From Humulus lupulus (lineage: Eukaryota; Streptophyta; Magnoliopsida; Rosales; Cannabaceae): a stretch of DNA of 64,000 nt. Below are positions 20,000 to 30,985 of this stretch, piece by piece (the stretch's first letter is position 1; each line of letters opens with the position of its first letter). Made by a program: the position numbers and the translations under genes. The notes below the pieces were generated by a model, which had not been told where the DNA came from, made no database searches, and was given only the letters and a program-made list of their open reading frames with translations. The stretch is taken from NCBI RefSeq assembly GCF_963169125.1, contig NC_084801.1:110883061-110947060 (forward strand), read 5' to 3'.

Positions 20000-21990
20000 T
20001 TGAATTTTTGTTTCCTTTGGTTCAGTTTTTAGTATAAATCAACCAATTTCAGTATGTTGAGTGGCCCATAATTTTATTGCTAGCGAGATTTCCATATTAA
20101 AGAATCCAAATGACCAGATTTTTTACAATTTTTGGACTTGCAATCCATTATGCAGTATCTGTTTTTGATGAAATTTATGATAGGAAGGTTATGAATTTAG
20201 ATAATTTTGGGGGTTCTTAAAAGTGAATCTTATTTCCAATGTTGAGTATTTTGTATTTGAAAGAAATAGAAATGGGCTTACATGTTTAATTTTGTGTGTT
20301 AAGTTATATAATTTGGCGATTTTGAATTATTTTTAGAATTCGGATTTGTGGTCCTGCTTTGTGCTAACGTTCTTCTAATGAGAATCTAGATCTCCGAACT
20401 AATTTTAGGCTACATGTTTTGATTTTGTTTCTTTCCTCTATATTTCTTAATTTTTCTCTTAGCCTTACTCTCATCTTCAATATAAGCATATATATATGTT
20501 TGTTTATATATAGGCATAATATGTTTGTGTGTGTGTAAATTTATGGATTGTGATTAGTGAAATTACTTTATTTTTTATGACTAGTGAGTCATTGATTGCA
20601 TGTTGAGCTTACTATTGCATAACTTGAACCGCTTCAATAAGAGCTTGTGGAAAACGGTAGCGATCACTCTTATCACTTATTTTCTTTTTAAATGTCTTTA
20701 AATACTACATATGTATTTGACTAGTAGTTTGTCCTTATACCCGTACTCTCTCATATATATATATAGAAGTATGTGTGTTAGAAAATTGCATAAATTTAAG
20801 TAAAATTAGAGTTTTGAGCTTATTGAGTATATATAGTCTGAGTCACAAATATTAGATATGTTTTTATTTGTTTCATGTTTGTTTGCAAATCGGGTTCGTT
20901 TTTCAGTTCAAGTTTTGGACATATTATGGATGACTCTTGTCTTCCAACTAGTTATGGTAAGTAAATCTCTCTCTCTCTCATATATATGCTTCATCATTGT
21001 TCTTGACATGATTTAATTGTAGATAATTATTTTCTCAATCTCTATATCTCTATCTTTGTTTTTAATTTCTGTCGGTCAACAACAATGTTTCTCTTGGTGA
21101 AGGTGAGTGATTGAGATCATTCCACTTAACTAAAATTCACACACAAGTGAAAATTTTCAATCTCTGACCTAGAAACTCTTAAAATGAATGGCTAGTGAAT
21201 TTTGTGGTTTTTATCTCGCTTAGTTCCTAGCTTTCTCTTCTAAACACTTGTGAGAAGATTTATTTGAAGGATAACTACCCTGTTTGGACATGGATAGAAT
21301 GTTGCAAACAATATATCTTGCTCAGTATTTTTTTATTATTATTTCAAATGCACTCAAGGTGTTCGAAGAGAATTCCCAATAATGACATAAATTGATTATG
21401 TATGGTAGAACATGGATATGGTTGCTTATGATTTCTTTTTTCAAATAGGAACCAGTAGATTTGAGACCAAGCTCTAAGTAGAATGAAGTGTTTCATATAT
21501 GTACTCAACGACCAAGCACATCAAAATAATCATGTGAGGAATCATGGTAACTGAAGGGTCTTTTTTTATTTCCTTTTGCTATTTGCACACTTTCGTAGTG
21601 TTATTCTTAGCATGACAGGAAACTAGACCATTTTCGTTTTCCTTTCATGTCACATAGTCATGCAAGAAACACAAACACTCTTTTTCTTTTTTCTTTTTTC
21701 TTTTTTTTTTCATTTCTCCTTTCAAAGACGCCATTCTAAAGTAAGTGAAATCCAAATATACCACAAAGGATGACATTCTAGAGTATATAAGCTTCTTCAT
21801 TAATTCAAAAGTTTCCATTCTTTGTTAATCAAACATTTAAATAAATAGCCTTCAGATTCAGTAAATTCATTAAATGCTTCTTTTGCATGGTTGTATTAGC
21901 TTGTGATTCGTTCCTAAAAACTAAAAGTTGAACTACTTTTATGCATCTATTGATTTGATCAGATCTTCTTACTATTTGATGTTGTACCAA
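20000..21990. other. AT-rich intron-like or intergenic DNA
   Basis: No coding frame of note except the 50-bp exon-like stretch at 20907-20956. T-rich with short ATAT runs (near 20750). It could be introns of the gene whose 3' exons remain at 21997-22660, but the other exons of that gene are not recognisable here. Confidence 0.4.
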
Positions 21991-21996
21991 TTTCAG

Positions 21997-22790
21997 CAAG
22001 AAAGGCAGTTGAAGCTAGAGTTCATGGGATTGTGGTCTCTAATCATGGAACTCGCCAGCTAGATCATACTCCTGCCACTATCTCTGTCTTAGAAGAGGTG
22101 ACTATGCTTATAATCATGTTTCTAACCTCTTGTTTAGCTTTTAGGATTGTTGTCTTTCTATTTATAATACAAATGATCAAAGTTCTAATGTTTAATGAAT
22201 TTTTGAAATCCTTACATTAGGTTGTTCAAGCTGTTGGAGGGAAAGTTCATGTTATTGTCGATGGAGGAATTCGGTGAGGAACATATGTCTTTAAGGCTTT
22301 AGCCCTTGGAGCACAATTTGTACTTGTAAGCTTTTACCTTAAAATAATTTGAGCTTTTATGTTTCCTTTCAGCACTTGTTGTCGCAAAATTTTAGGAGAG
22401 ATGGTAGGTTATGTTCAACACCACAAATGAGCATACGTACTAGAGCACTAGCATCCGCATGCTGTAGTACGTATTGAAAATTTAAAATTACAGATTGGGA
22501 GGCCAGTTATCTATGGCCTAGCAGCAATGGGGCAACATGGGGTGAAAAGTTTGATTGAAATGCTGAAGAATGAGTTTGAGCTTACTATGTCCCTGTCTGG
22601 CTGTCCTGCACTAAAACATATTACGGGGAGTCATGTGATGACACAGCGTGACAGTCTCCATTCAAAGAAACCAACTTTTCATGCAATTTTTGTAGTAGTG
22701 GTGCTGAGACAGACTTCAAAGAAACTTCTTTTGCAACAGTTTGCAAGAGGTATGCCTCTAACTTTTATTTTAATACTATGCAAATGTTAG
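21997..22790 (+). pseudogene. Glycolate oxidase-like (S)-2-hydroxy-acid oxidase pseudogene, 3' exons
   Basis: Three exons with correct splice signals match the C-terminal part of plant peroxisomal FMN-dependent glycolate/2-hydroxy-acid oxidases. Exon 21997-22097 has [19 protein letters not shown], containing the family's active-site SNHG.RQLD block. Exon 22221-22325 has the FMN phosphate-binding VIVDGGIR block, then an in-frame TGA (22275-22277) where an arginine normally follows. Exon 22494 onward has GRPVIYGLAAMGQHGV and LSGCPALKHITGSHV. The usual C-terminal end is replaced by unrelated residues up to a stop at 22788. The N-terminal two thirds are absent. It is therefore a truncated, non-functional copy of an enzyme that oxidises glycolate to glyoxylate with H2O2 release. 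Confidence 0.85.
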
Positions 22791-22799
22791 AGGAGTTTG

Positions 22800-24719
22800 A
22801 ATATCTTAAATATTCATCCATAGTGAAGTAGGTTCTAGGATTGTTACTGTGTGCTGCAGTGATAATGGAAGGTTGAGAACTTGTGTGTTTTAGTGAAGTT
22901 GGATCTGAGAAATTTGTGTGTTGTGGAGATAAGAAAGAAAACTTGTGTGTTGTTTGAATTGATATTAGCAGATGGTTGGTTGCTAGTATGGGGTAAATGT
23001 TGTTCGATTTTATGTAGACTTGTCTATGATTATCCTATAATTGAATTGTGTTTGATTGGTTTGCTTATAACATATACTTGTATGAATGTACTTCTTGTTT
23101 TAGACGATGTCAGTTTTCTTCTTGTCCCTTGTCTAATGTCTTTGGTGAGGTGATTTATAACGTTGGGCATCACTTTTGCTTCTTGTGATCACATTTAGGT
23201 TCAATAGTATAAAGTGTTATACAAAAGTTTGACATTATTAGCATATTGGTTGATAATTCATAGTTATATTGGACTCTAAGTTTCATTCTTTTAGACTAGC
23301 ATTTATTGATTTTATCATCCTTGGAGTATAGTTTTATTTTAGTGTCAATGCTTAAATTTTTTAGATTTATTGATTTTAGTGTATATTATGTATTTATATT
23401 TTTTCGTTAGATACTTTGCTTCTGATTATGTTATGTTTATTCAGATTCAGGGTATATATATAGATTGTTCTATTGGTGGATTTTGGTACCCTGTATATAA
23501 TTTTATATTTGGTATTCTATGGCATATTTGTGTTGTGTTTACTCTGTTAGTGCTGAAGACATTGTTTATTATCTTGTTATGTTAATCAACTTTAGGGTAT
23601 ATTTGTGTTTTGATGTCAGTGCTTAATTTTTTTTAGATTTTTTGATTTTATGTATATATATATATATATATTTTTTTATAGGGTATATATATTTTTTGTT
23701 GGATACTTTGTCTTTGATTTTGCCATGTTTATTTAGATTTAGAGTATACATGTGTACTATTGTAATTAAGTTCTTTTTTGTGATTCATTTTTTACCTTCA
23801 TTGCTTTTGGTATAAATATATCTATATATAAATATGTTTTTGTTGGATATTTCTTTCTGGTATTATTATGGTTAATTATATTTATGGTATTCACTTTTTT
23901 TTTGCCAATGATTTTAAAATAATGAGTGTATGCTTATTATGTTGGTGATTATAGGACTTATTGTGCTCTTATATTTTTAAAGGCATACAAAGTGTCATAA
24001 ATGCCCATAATAAGTCATTCTTTTTTTTTTTTTTTTCTGAAATCCTTATGATGATTAAATTTGGGATATTCTATTATTAAATTGAGAATTTTTTTATACT
24101 TTAATTCACAACATCATTGGTCTTCCAACCGTCTCAAACCTTGTCGGAACTCTTACAAGGTTAGTTTTTGTTTAATAATCTCTAAGAATGATTAATCAAC
24201 TAATTTTACATATTTATATTGTTGGTTCTCTCATTCATTCGTTAATATATTATGATAAGATATACTATTTAATTATAATTTGAAGTCTTTAATTCTTTGG
24301 TGCACGGAATATCATAAAACTGACTTTTAAGTTGAACGACTAGATTTATTAGGAAGAATATTGAGAAAAGAAACATGATTGAGTTTGCAGTGATTTGGAG
24401 AAGAGAATTATGTTGTCTTGTTGAGATTTGTTGTATTATATATTTTGAAGTTTATGGATTTATATTATTAAAATGAATTTTTATTGAGAATTATTTAGTC
24501 TCATGGGGATTTGATGTATTATTTACATTTCAATTTTATGAATAAATGTTGTATGTATATGAATTTTTATTATGATAAATATAATTTTTTTTCACAAGTT
24601 ATGGTAATAATAATTAATTATGTGAGTAATTTTTTATTGAAATTTATATCAAACTTCAATGGTTAAAAATAGAATTAAAAGTTTTAAAATATATATATCA
24701 AAAAATTATTATTTATATA
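22800..24719. other. T/A-rich non-coding stretch
   Basis: No supported gene. It contains a degenerate duplication (see 23337-23770) and ATAT runs near 23657. One exon-like scrap near 24112-24171 precedes a GTTAGT donor, but it is too short to call. Confidence 0.4.
23337..23770 (+). repeat. Degenerate tandem duplication, about 280 bp
   Basis: The words GTCAATGCTTAA...TAGATTTATTGATTTTA (23342) and GTTAGATACTTTGCTTCTGA (23406) recur as GTCAGTGCTTAA (23617) and GTTGGATACTTTGTCTTTGA (23698). A third weak copy of the second word lies near 23840. The sequence is AT-rich and of unknown origin. Confidence 0.5.
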
Positions 24720-24935
24720 TACAAATTTGATGTTATGACGACACGTATTAACTGTCGGCATTGCCAGCAACGATGACAAGTATTAACTGTCGGCGTTGCC
24801 AAAAACGATGACACATATTAACTGTCGGCGTAGCCAGCAACGAAGACACTTATTAACTAGCGTAGATACCCCTACGACGACATAGGCAAATACGACAGTT
24901 AGTCGACTGTTGTCATTGCACAATAGCGACAGTTG
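24720..24935 (+). mobile_element. CACTA-A: right subterminal region (continues at 59342-59378)
   Basis: Repeats of ATTAACTGTCGGCGTTGCC and AACGATGACAC every 50-55 bp, ending ...AATAGCGACAGTTG at 24935. The sequence resumes at 59342 with TTAAAAACTGTCGG and closes with the terminus TTTGTAGTAGTG at 59378. Aligning the two parts gives a normal CACTA right end interrupted by CACTA-B. The left end of CACTA-A was not found, so this is a fragment or extends beyond what I can recognise. Confidence 0.75.
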
Positions 24936-25930
24936 CACTACTACAAATGTAACGACCCCAAATTCGATAATGAGGCTTGAGGGCCTTGATTAGTGTACCG
25001 GGAGGGCATTATTGGGTTAAATATGGTTTGCATGAATATATTGATTTAAATGCATGATTATATGGTTAATGATGCTTGTGTGATTATATTGGCTTTTGTG
25101 TGATATGTGACTATGGTAATTGTGAGAACCACATTATTATGTGGGTAGATCTGCAGAGCATGACTCAAGGCGATCCTAGGGCTAGTTAGCGGGGAAAAAG
25201 TCACAACGGGGCTTAGCGGTTGACTTTAGATAAGTCAAGGGTATCTCAGGTATTGGGTAGTTATTTAGACTATCGGGTTATGAAAATAAATATATGGAGA
25301 TATATTTGAGGTTAGGAAGTCTAGGCGGGAATATTGGGGGATTTTACCATTTTGCCCTCGGGGACTGTTCCGGCACCCCGAACCTTGGGATTAACTTAAC
25401 AAGTAAGACAAACTTAAGGAAAACAGTAGACAGAAATATTAGACCGACTCTTTCTCAGCCCTTCTCTTTACTCTCTCATTCAAGGAAACACAAAGAGGCA
25501 ACCATTGAGAATTTGGTGAATCAAGCTGGGAATTTCTAAGAATTGAGGTGGGGATTTGAAGGCTTAGCTCAGGAATTAATCCAGAACTAAATCAGGGCTA
25601 AGGTAAGCACTTAATTTCCTTTTCTGTGGTTGGAAATTCTGAGTTTTGGTTGGGTTTTGAGGTAAATATGGTTTTGATGTTTAAAGACAGAATTAAGGAG
25701 GGAAGCTTGGGTGTTAGCTTGGTTTTGGCTTGGTGAAGTGGTCCAGCAGAAGAGGTAAGTATCAATTCATGATTTAGAAGTTTTAATTTGGGTTTGAATG
25801 GCTAGTCTATGTTAGGTTGGTATTTTCAGTGGAATTATGTTGCTTAAGTCATGCTAAAAGTGTTGGGATTGTTGGGTGTTGAAATAGGGAGCTTAAGGGT
25901 GGTTTCAGCTGAGGTTTTAAGCTTAGAAAT

Positions 25931-26744
25931 TGATATGAACCTCACCAACAATTGTGATGAAACCTAATAATAATGATGGTATGAAACCCCAAGATCATGT
26001 AGACGAGATTTTTTGAGCCTTGACCTGTCACCTAATTAGATGAAAACCAAGACTACAAAGGATAGAAAACGCCACACCAGGAAACCTACGAATATCTCAA
26101 GGATCAAGGTGATAAGTTTGGTTGTTTGAACGCCACAAGATTAATTTGATAAGTTCAAGAGTTCTTTCAAGAATAAAGAGGAACACACCTCACAATAATA
26201 ATAATATTTCTCAAAACATCATGTCTTACAATGTTCATAAAACCCCTATATATACTTGGAACAATCCTCCAAGAATAGGAAAAGTCATAATTCAGCCTTA
26301 AAATCATCACAAACACAAAAATAATAACTCCCCACGTTTTTAGGCATTTTGGACTTCAAAAGGCTGCCAAAAATAACTTAAATGACTAAATTTAATGCAT
26401 TAACTTAACCAGCCAAGGCCATTGGCATTCCCCTATTTAATATCCTTGAAACTCATCAAATTCATGCTCTTTAATGACTAAACTATGCTGATTATGTTTT
26501 AGGATGTTAATTAGCCTCTTCACTTGCTTTGATGACATGGACTGAGCCTTGATTATTATTTGAGTCCATATTGGTCTTTTTAGAATCAGCCAAATTCTCT
26601 TGGATTAGCCCATTTAGTGCTTCCTTGAAACGCTTGGCTCTAAGTCTTGTAATTGGGCCACTAGGAAGTGACAAAGGGTCTAGTGTAAATCCAGCTAAAT
26701 TCCCACATGTATGATCAGCATGTCCAGCTCCTTGGTTTGCATCA
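25931..26744 (-). repeat. 3' LTR of CRM-like element
   Basis: 814 bp. Read on the minus strand it begins TGATGCAAACCAAGG (at 26744), right after a purine tract AAGAGGGGGAGAA, and ends GGTTCATATCA at 25931. Its first 235 bp or so also encode the last residues of pol (stop near 26507). Confidence 0.8.
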
Positions 26745-28463
26745 TTCTCCCCCTCTTGAGAAGGATTTGTCCTCAAATCATCACCTACATCAAAAGGAGA
26801 CAAATCAGCAACATTAAAACTTGCACTAACACCATACTCATCTGGTAGGTCAAGCTTGTAGGCATTATCATTGATGCGTGCCACTACTTGAAATGGTCTG
26901 TCACCCCGTGGTAGGAGTTTTGAACGCTGTTTCTCCAGAAAACAGTCCTTCCTTATGTGCAACCAAACCCAATCTCCTGGTTCAAACACTACCTTCTTGT
27001 GTCCCTTGTTGGCTTGATGGACATATTGTTTAGTCCTCCTTTCAACGTTCAACCGTTCCTTTTCATGAATCATCTTTACAAATTCTTCCTTCTTTTTTCC
27101 ATCTAAGTTCACACGTTCACTCAAAGGTAAAGGAGTTAAATCCAAAGGTGACAATGCGTTAAAGCCATAAAAAATTTCAAATGGTGAAAACTTAGTTGCA
27201 GAATGTGTACTTCTATTGTAAGAAAATTCAACATGTGGCAAACAAACTTCCCATGTTTTCAAGTTCTTTTTAATGATAGCACGCAACAAAGAAGACAAAG
27301 TTCTATTCACTACTTCAGTTTGACCATCCGTTTGTTGATGACAAGTAGTAGAAAATAACAACTTGGTTCCCAACTTTCCCCACAAAGTCTTCCAAAAGTA
27401 ACTCAAAAACTTTGCATCCCGATCAGAAACAATGGTCCTAGGCATGCCATGTAACCTAACAATTTATTTGAAGAACAAATCAGCTATATGTGATGCATCA
27501 TCAGTTTTATGACATGCAATGAAGTGTGCCATCTTGGAAAATCGATCTACCACCACAAAAATTGAATCTCTCCCCCTCTTAGTCCTAGGTAAACCTAAAA
27601 CAAAATCCATAGAAATATCAGTCCAAGGTTCATGAGGTATTGGCAAAGGGGTGTACAAACCATGGGGTTTCAATTTAGACTTAGTCTGTTTACACGTGAT
27701 ACACTTCTCACAGATTCTTTCCACGTCATGTTTCATATGAGGCCACAAAAATGATCATGAAAAATTCCTAAAGTCTTAGCTACACCAAAATGACCCATCA
27801 AACCACCACCATGAGCTTCTCTCACAAGCAACTCACGCAAAGAACACATAGGCACACACAGTTTATTTTCTCGAAACAAAAATCCATCATGCCTATAAAA
27901 CTTACCAAACGCCACTTTTTCACATGCATTGAACACATCACCAAAATCAGAATCTTGTGCATACAAATCCTTAATGTATTCAATGCCAAGTAATTTTGTA
28001 TCTAGAATGGAAAGTAAAGCATACCTGCGGGACAATGCATCAGCCACCACATTTTCCTTACCTTGCTTGTATCTGATCACATAAGGAAATGTTTCAATGA
28101 ATTCCACCCACTTGGCATGTCGTTTGTTCAACCTTTGTTGTCCTTTTAAATGCTTCAAAGATTCATGATCTGTGTGAATCACGAATTCCTTGGGCCATAG
28201 ATAGTGCTGCCAATTTTCCAAAGCCCTTACCAAGGCATACATCTCCTTATCATAAGTGGGATAATTTAGGGCTGACCCACTCAACTTTTCATTGAAATAA
28301 GCAACTGGATGTCCTTCTTGCATCAAAACAGCTCCAATACCTATTCCTGAAGCATCACACTCAATTTCAAAAGTTTTAGCAAAGTTAGGTAAAACAAGCA
28401 AAGGCGCATTAGTTAACTTTTCTTTGATCAGATTAAATGCATTTTCTTGTTCTTTCCCCCACT
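26507..28463 (-). pseudogene. CRM-like RNase H and integrase (broken)
   Basis: Continues from 37693 after removal of the Tekay insertion. RNase H includes [14 protein letters not shown] and the histidine/aspartate words [10 protein letters not shown] and VVADALSRR (27733-28463). The integrase zinc module ([14 protein letters not shown] ... CEKCITCK) is split by a frameshift near 27748. The core has [19 protein letters not shown] and a glutamate in [13 protein letters not shown] lies between FFK and IVRLHG (near 27464), in frame. The C-terminus ends in [20 protein letters not shown], a tail common in CRM-type elements. Two or more disabling breaks. Confidence 0.85.
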
Positions 28464-28468
28464 TAAAC

Positions 28469-30598
28469 TGTAACGACCCAAATTCACTAATAAGGCTTAA
28501 GGGCCTTGATTAGTGTGCCGGGAGGGCAAGATGAGAATTATGTGTGGTTATTATGATTAAGATGTATGATTATGATTTTAAGCATGTTATATGACTATGT
28601 GAATTATATTATGTGATAATTATGATATGTGAATTGTACTGTGTGGGTGATGTGATACAAACGTGATGCACGTGCCAAGACGGTCCTAGGAAACTAGATA
28701 ATGGTAACTGGTGATTTGGTAACCTGCGTAACCGTTAGTAACTATAGAGAGTAACAGGTCTTATTGGGGAAGTGGTAGAATTGCAAAGTTAGGGAAAGGA
28801 CAAATAAGCCCTTGAGGTCTAGTTAGTAAGTGATATTAATGGAGGGTTAAAATGGTATTTTGGCAGTTAGTAGATGAGTTTCAGCTGAAGGGGGAATATC
28901 ATATACGTGTAACACTTTGGGAGTTGGTTATGCTGAATTGTGGAGACCTAGAATAAGAGCAAAAAGGAGATAGAAAGGAGAAGCAGAAATCTAAACTCTT
29001 GGAAGGAGAATCAAGGGATGTTTGAAGTTATCAACCAAGCTTAGGCCAAGAAAACTCAGAGGTAAGATTTTGATTATGTTATATCCAAGTTTAAAGTCTG
29101 AATTTTAGTTAAGGAAGGTGAATTGAGATGAGTTGGTGGCTGGTTTTATGTAATTTCAGAGAATTGGGAACCAAGGGGGAAGGAGGTCAAGAGCTGGAGG
29201 TTGAACCTATCACTTAAGGTAAGGTCTCTGTATGTTTATTAGGTTTGTTTTGTTAAGGTATAGGGAGTTTGAAGTGTGGGTTGTGCTTGAGTTCAAGCAG
29301 TTCATAATTTCTCTGGTTTGAGTTGTCAAGTGGGAAATTCAAGAGTGAATTTTAGGATTGAAGGTGTGAGTGAGCTTGGGCATGATGTCTTTGAGTTGTT
29401 GTGAGGTTTGTTAGGGGTTTAGAGTTGGTTTTGGGGCTTAGGATAGAGTTTGGGGTGATTTGGAGAGGTTGGAGCTCGGGAAAATGCGAAGGGAAACCCA
29501 GAAATCTGGGTCTGCGATGGTGTGCCGCGGCATGGCTTTTGCTTGCCGCGGCCTAGGGGTCTCTGGAGGTGGGTGCCGTGGCACAAGGCAAATTTCAGGG
29601 AGTTAAATTTTGCAATTTTTGGTCTTTGCTCTGGGGGTTCGGGGGATGCCTCCGGGATGTTATTCTAAGGTTTTGGGGGTTCCGAGAGTGTGGATTAGGT
29701 ACCGGGAAGGTAGTCTTGGATTGGTTAATGACAAAGAATATTATATTTGTGTTTTGATTAGGAATTTGGAGAGGCTCGGGGTAGAGGACCGTGCTTGTGG
29801 CTACGTGGCATCGGAAATCAGTAAATTGAAAGGTAAGAACACTGCACCTGAGTGTATGATTGTGATGGGACTAAGTGCTCCCGAGAACTGTTTTGTGTCA
29901 TCGTTGGTATTATGCCAAGGGACACGTATAAGCGGTCTAAGAGTACCGTTCATGATTTCTAGCGCACGGGGCGCGAATTGGCCACTGGGAGCCAGAAATA
30001 ATAGGATAACAGAGGGAGCAGCTTGCGAGCGCTAGCCCTGGTTATCATTTGTGCATTGTGTTATATGAGCTGATATGCTTTGTATATGAAATACTTGACT
30101 ATTGATATGCTTGAAGTTTATGAGATGCCATATGTGAGATTGACTTGACAGCTAAATGTGCATGTTCTATTGTTGCTATGTGTTCTTGCTGGGCCTTGGC
30201 TCACGGGTGCTACGTGGTGCAGGTAAAGGCAAGAGCAAGCTGGACCAGTCCTGAGGTGGAGAGCTCCGAAGTGAAATGTACATAGCCAGCCGCTCGATCA
30301 CCACGATCGAGGAGTGTGTCAGGACGGAGATCACCTAACTGCTCATTTTGCCTTAGTATGGCTGTTAACGTATATAAACTTTGTAACTTTTGTAGTATGG
30401 CTTTTAAACTGTCATTTTTGGGATCCCATGTACATAAACAATGTTGAGCAGTGAAAATGTATCTTTTGAGACCAAAACGCTTTTAACCCTAGTTCCTCTA
30501 CTATTTCAATAACACGTTTTCACTTTAATGACTTGATTAGCGAGTCTGGCACTTTATAAACACACAGTGTAGCGGTCCTGGCTATCCAGGGCGTTACA
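28469..30598 (+). repeat. 5' LTR of Tekay element
   Basis: TGTAACGACCCAAATTCAC ... ATCCAGGGCGTTACA. It differs from the 3' LTR at 29657 (A versus G at 36746) and 30582 (C versus A at 37671). Short open frames (29569-30035) are repeated in the other LTR and are not genes. A TATATAAA at 30371-30378 is a possible but unproven TATA box. Confidence 0.93.
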
Positions 30599-30601
30599 AC
30601 T

Positions 30602-30613
30602 TGGTATCAGAGC
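30602..30613 (+). other. Primer-binding site, initiator methionine tRNA
   Basis: TGGTATCAGAGC, three bases after the 5' LTR: the standard plant initiator-methionine tRNA complement that primes minus-strand cDNA. Confidence 0.9.
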
Positions 30614-30985
30614 GTCCTAGGTTTATGGGTCCTGAAGACTGGCTGGGTATGTACATTCGCTGCGGGAGACAAGCTCAACTCAGGGTTTGGTAACTGTATA
30701 TGTATGATTATGTGTTTCAATGATTTGGGTGAGATATGAATATTGATATCTGTCTGTTGAATAGGGAGCATGAGATTCTGATAGGGCCTGGCCCTTGACT
30801 ATTGCATGATGTTATTGGGGCGTGCTTATTAGCATTGCTGTGTATGTGGATGAATATCTGGATAAATTGTTATACTTGCTTACTTGTGTAAGATTGGAGT
30901 TTTGGTGGTGGATTATGGTGAGATTATCACCCTGTCATCTTACCCTAATTGCCGAGTCGTTGTTTGCAGATTGACTTGAATAGCT

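Noticed and set aside
22881..23153. 90-codon plus-strand frame after the oxidase pseudogene
   Set aside because: Leucine/valine/cysteine-rich translation of T-rich DNA, without motif or splice context.
29569..30035. Open frames of 62 and 141 codons in the Tekay LTR (again at 36658-37124)
   Set aside because: No recognisable protein; they occur only because the two LTRs are copies, and the composition is that of non-coding LTR.
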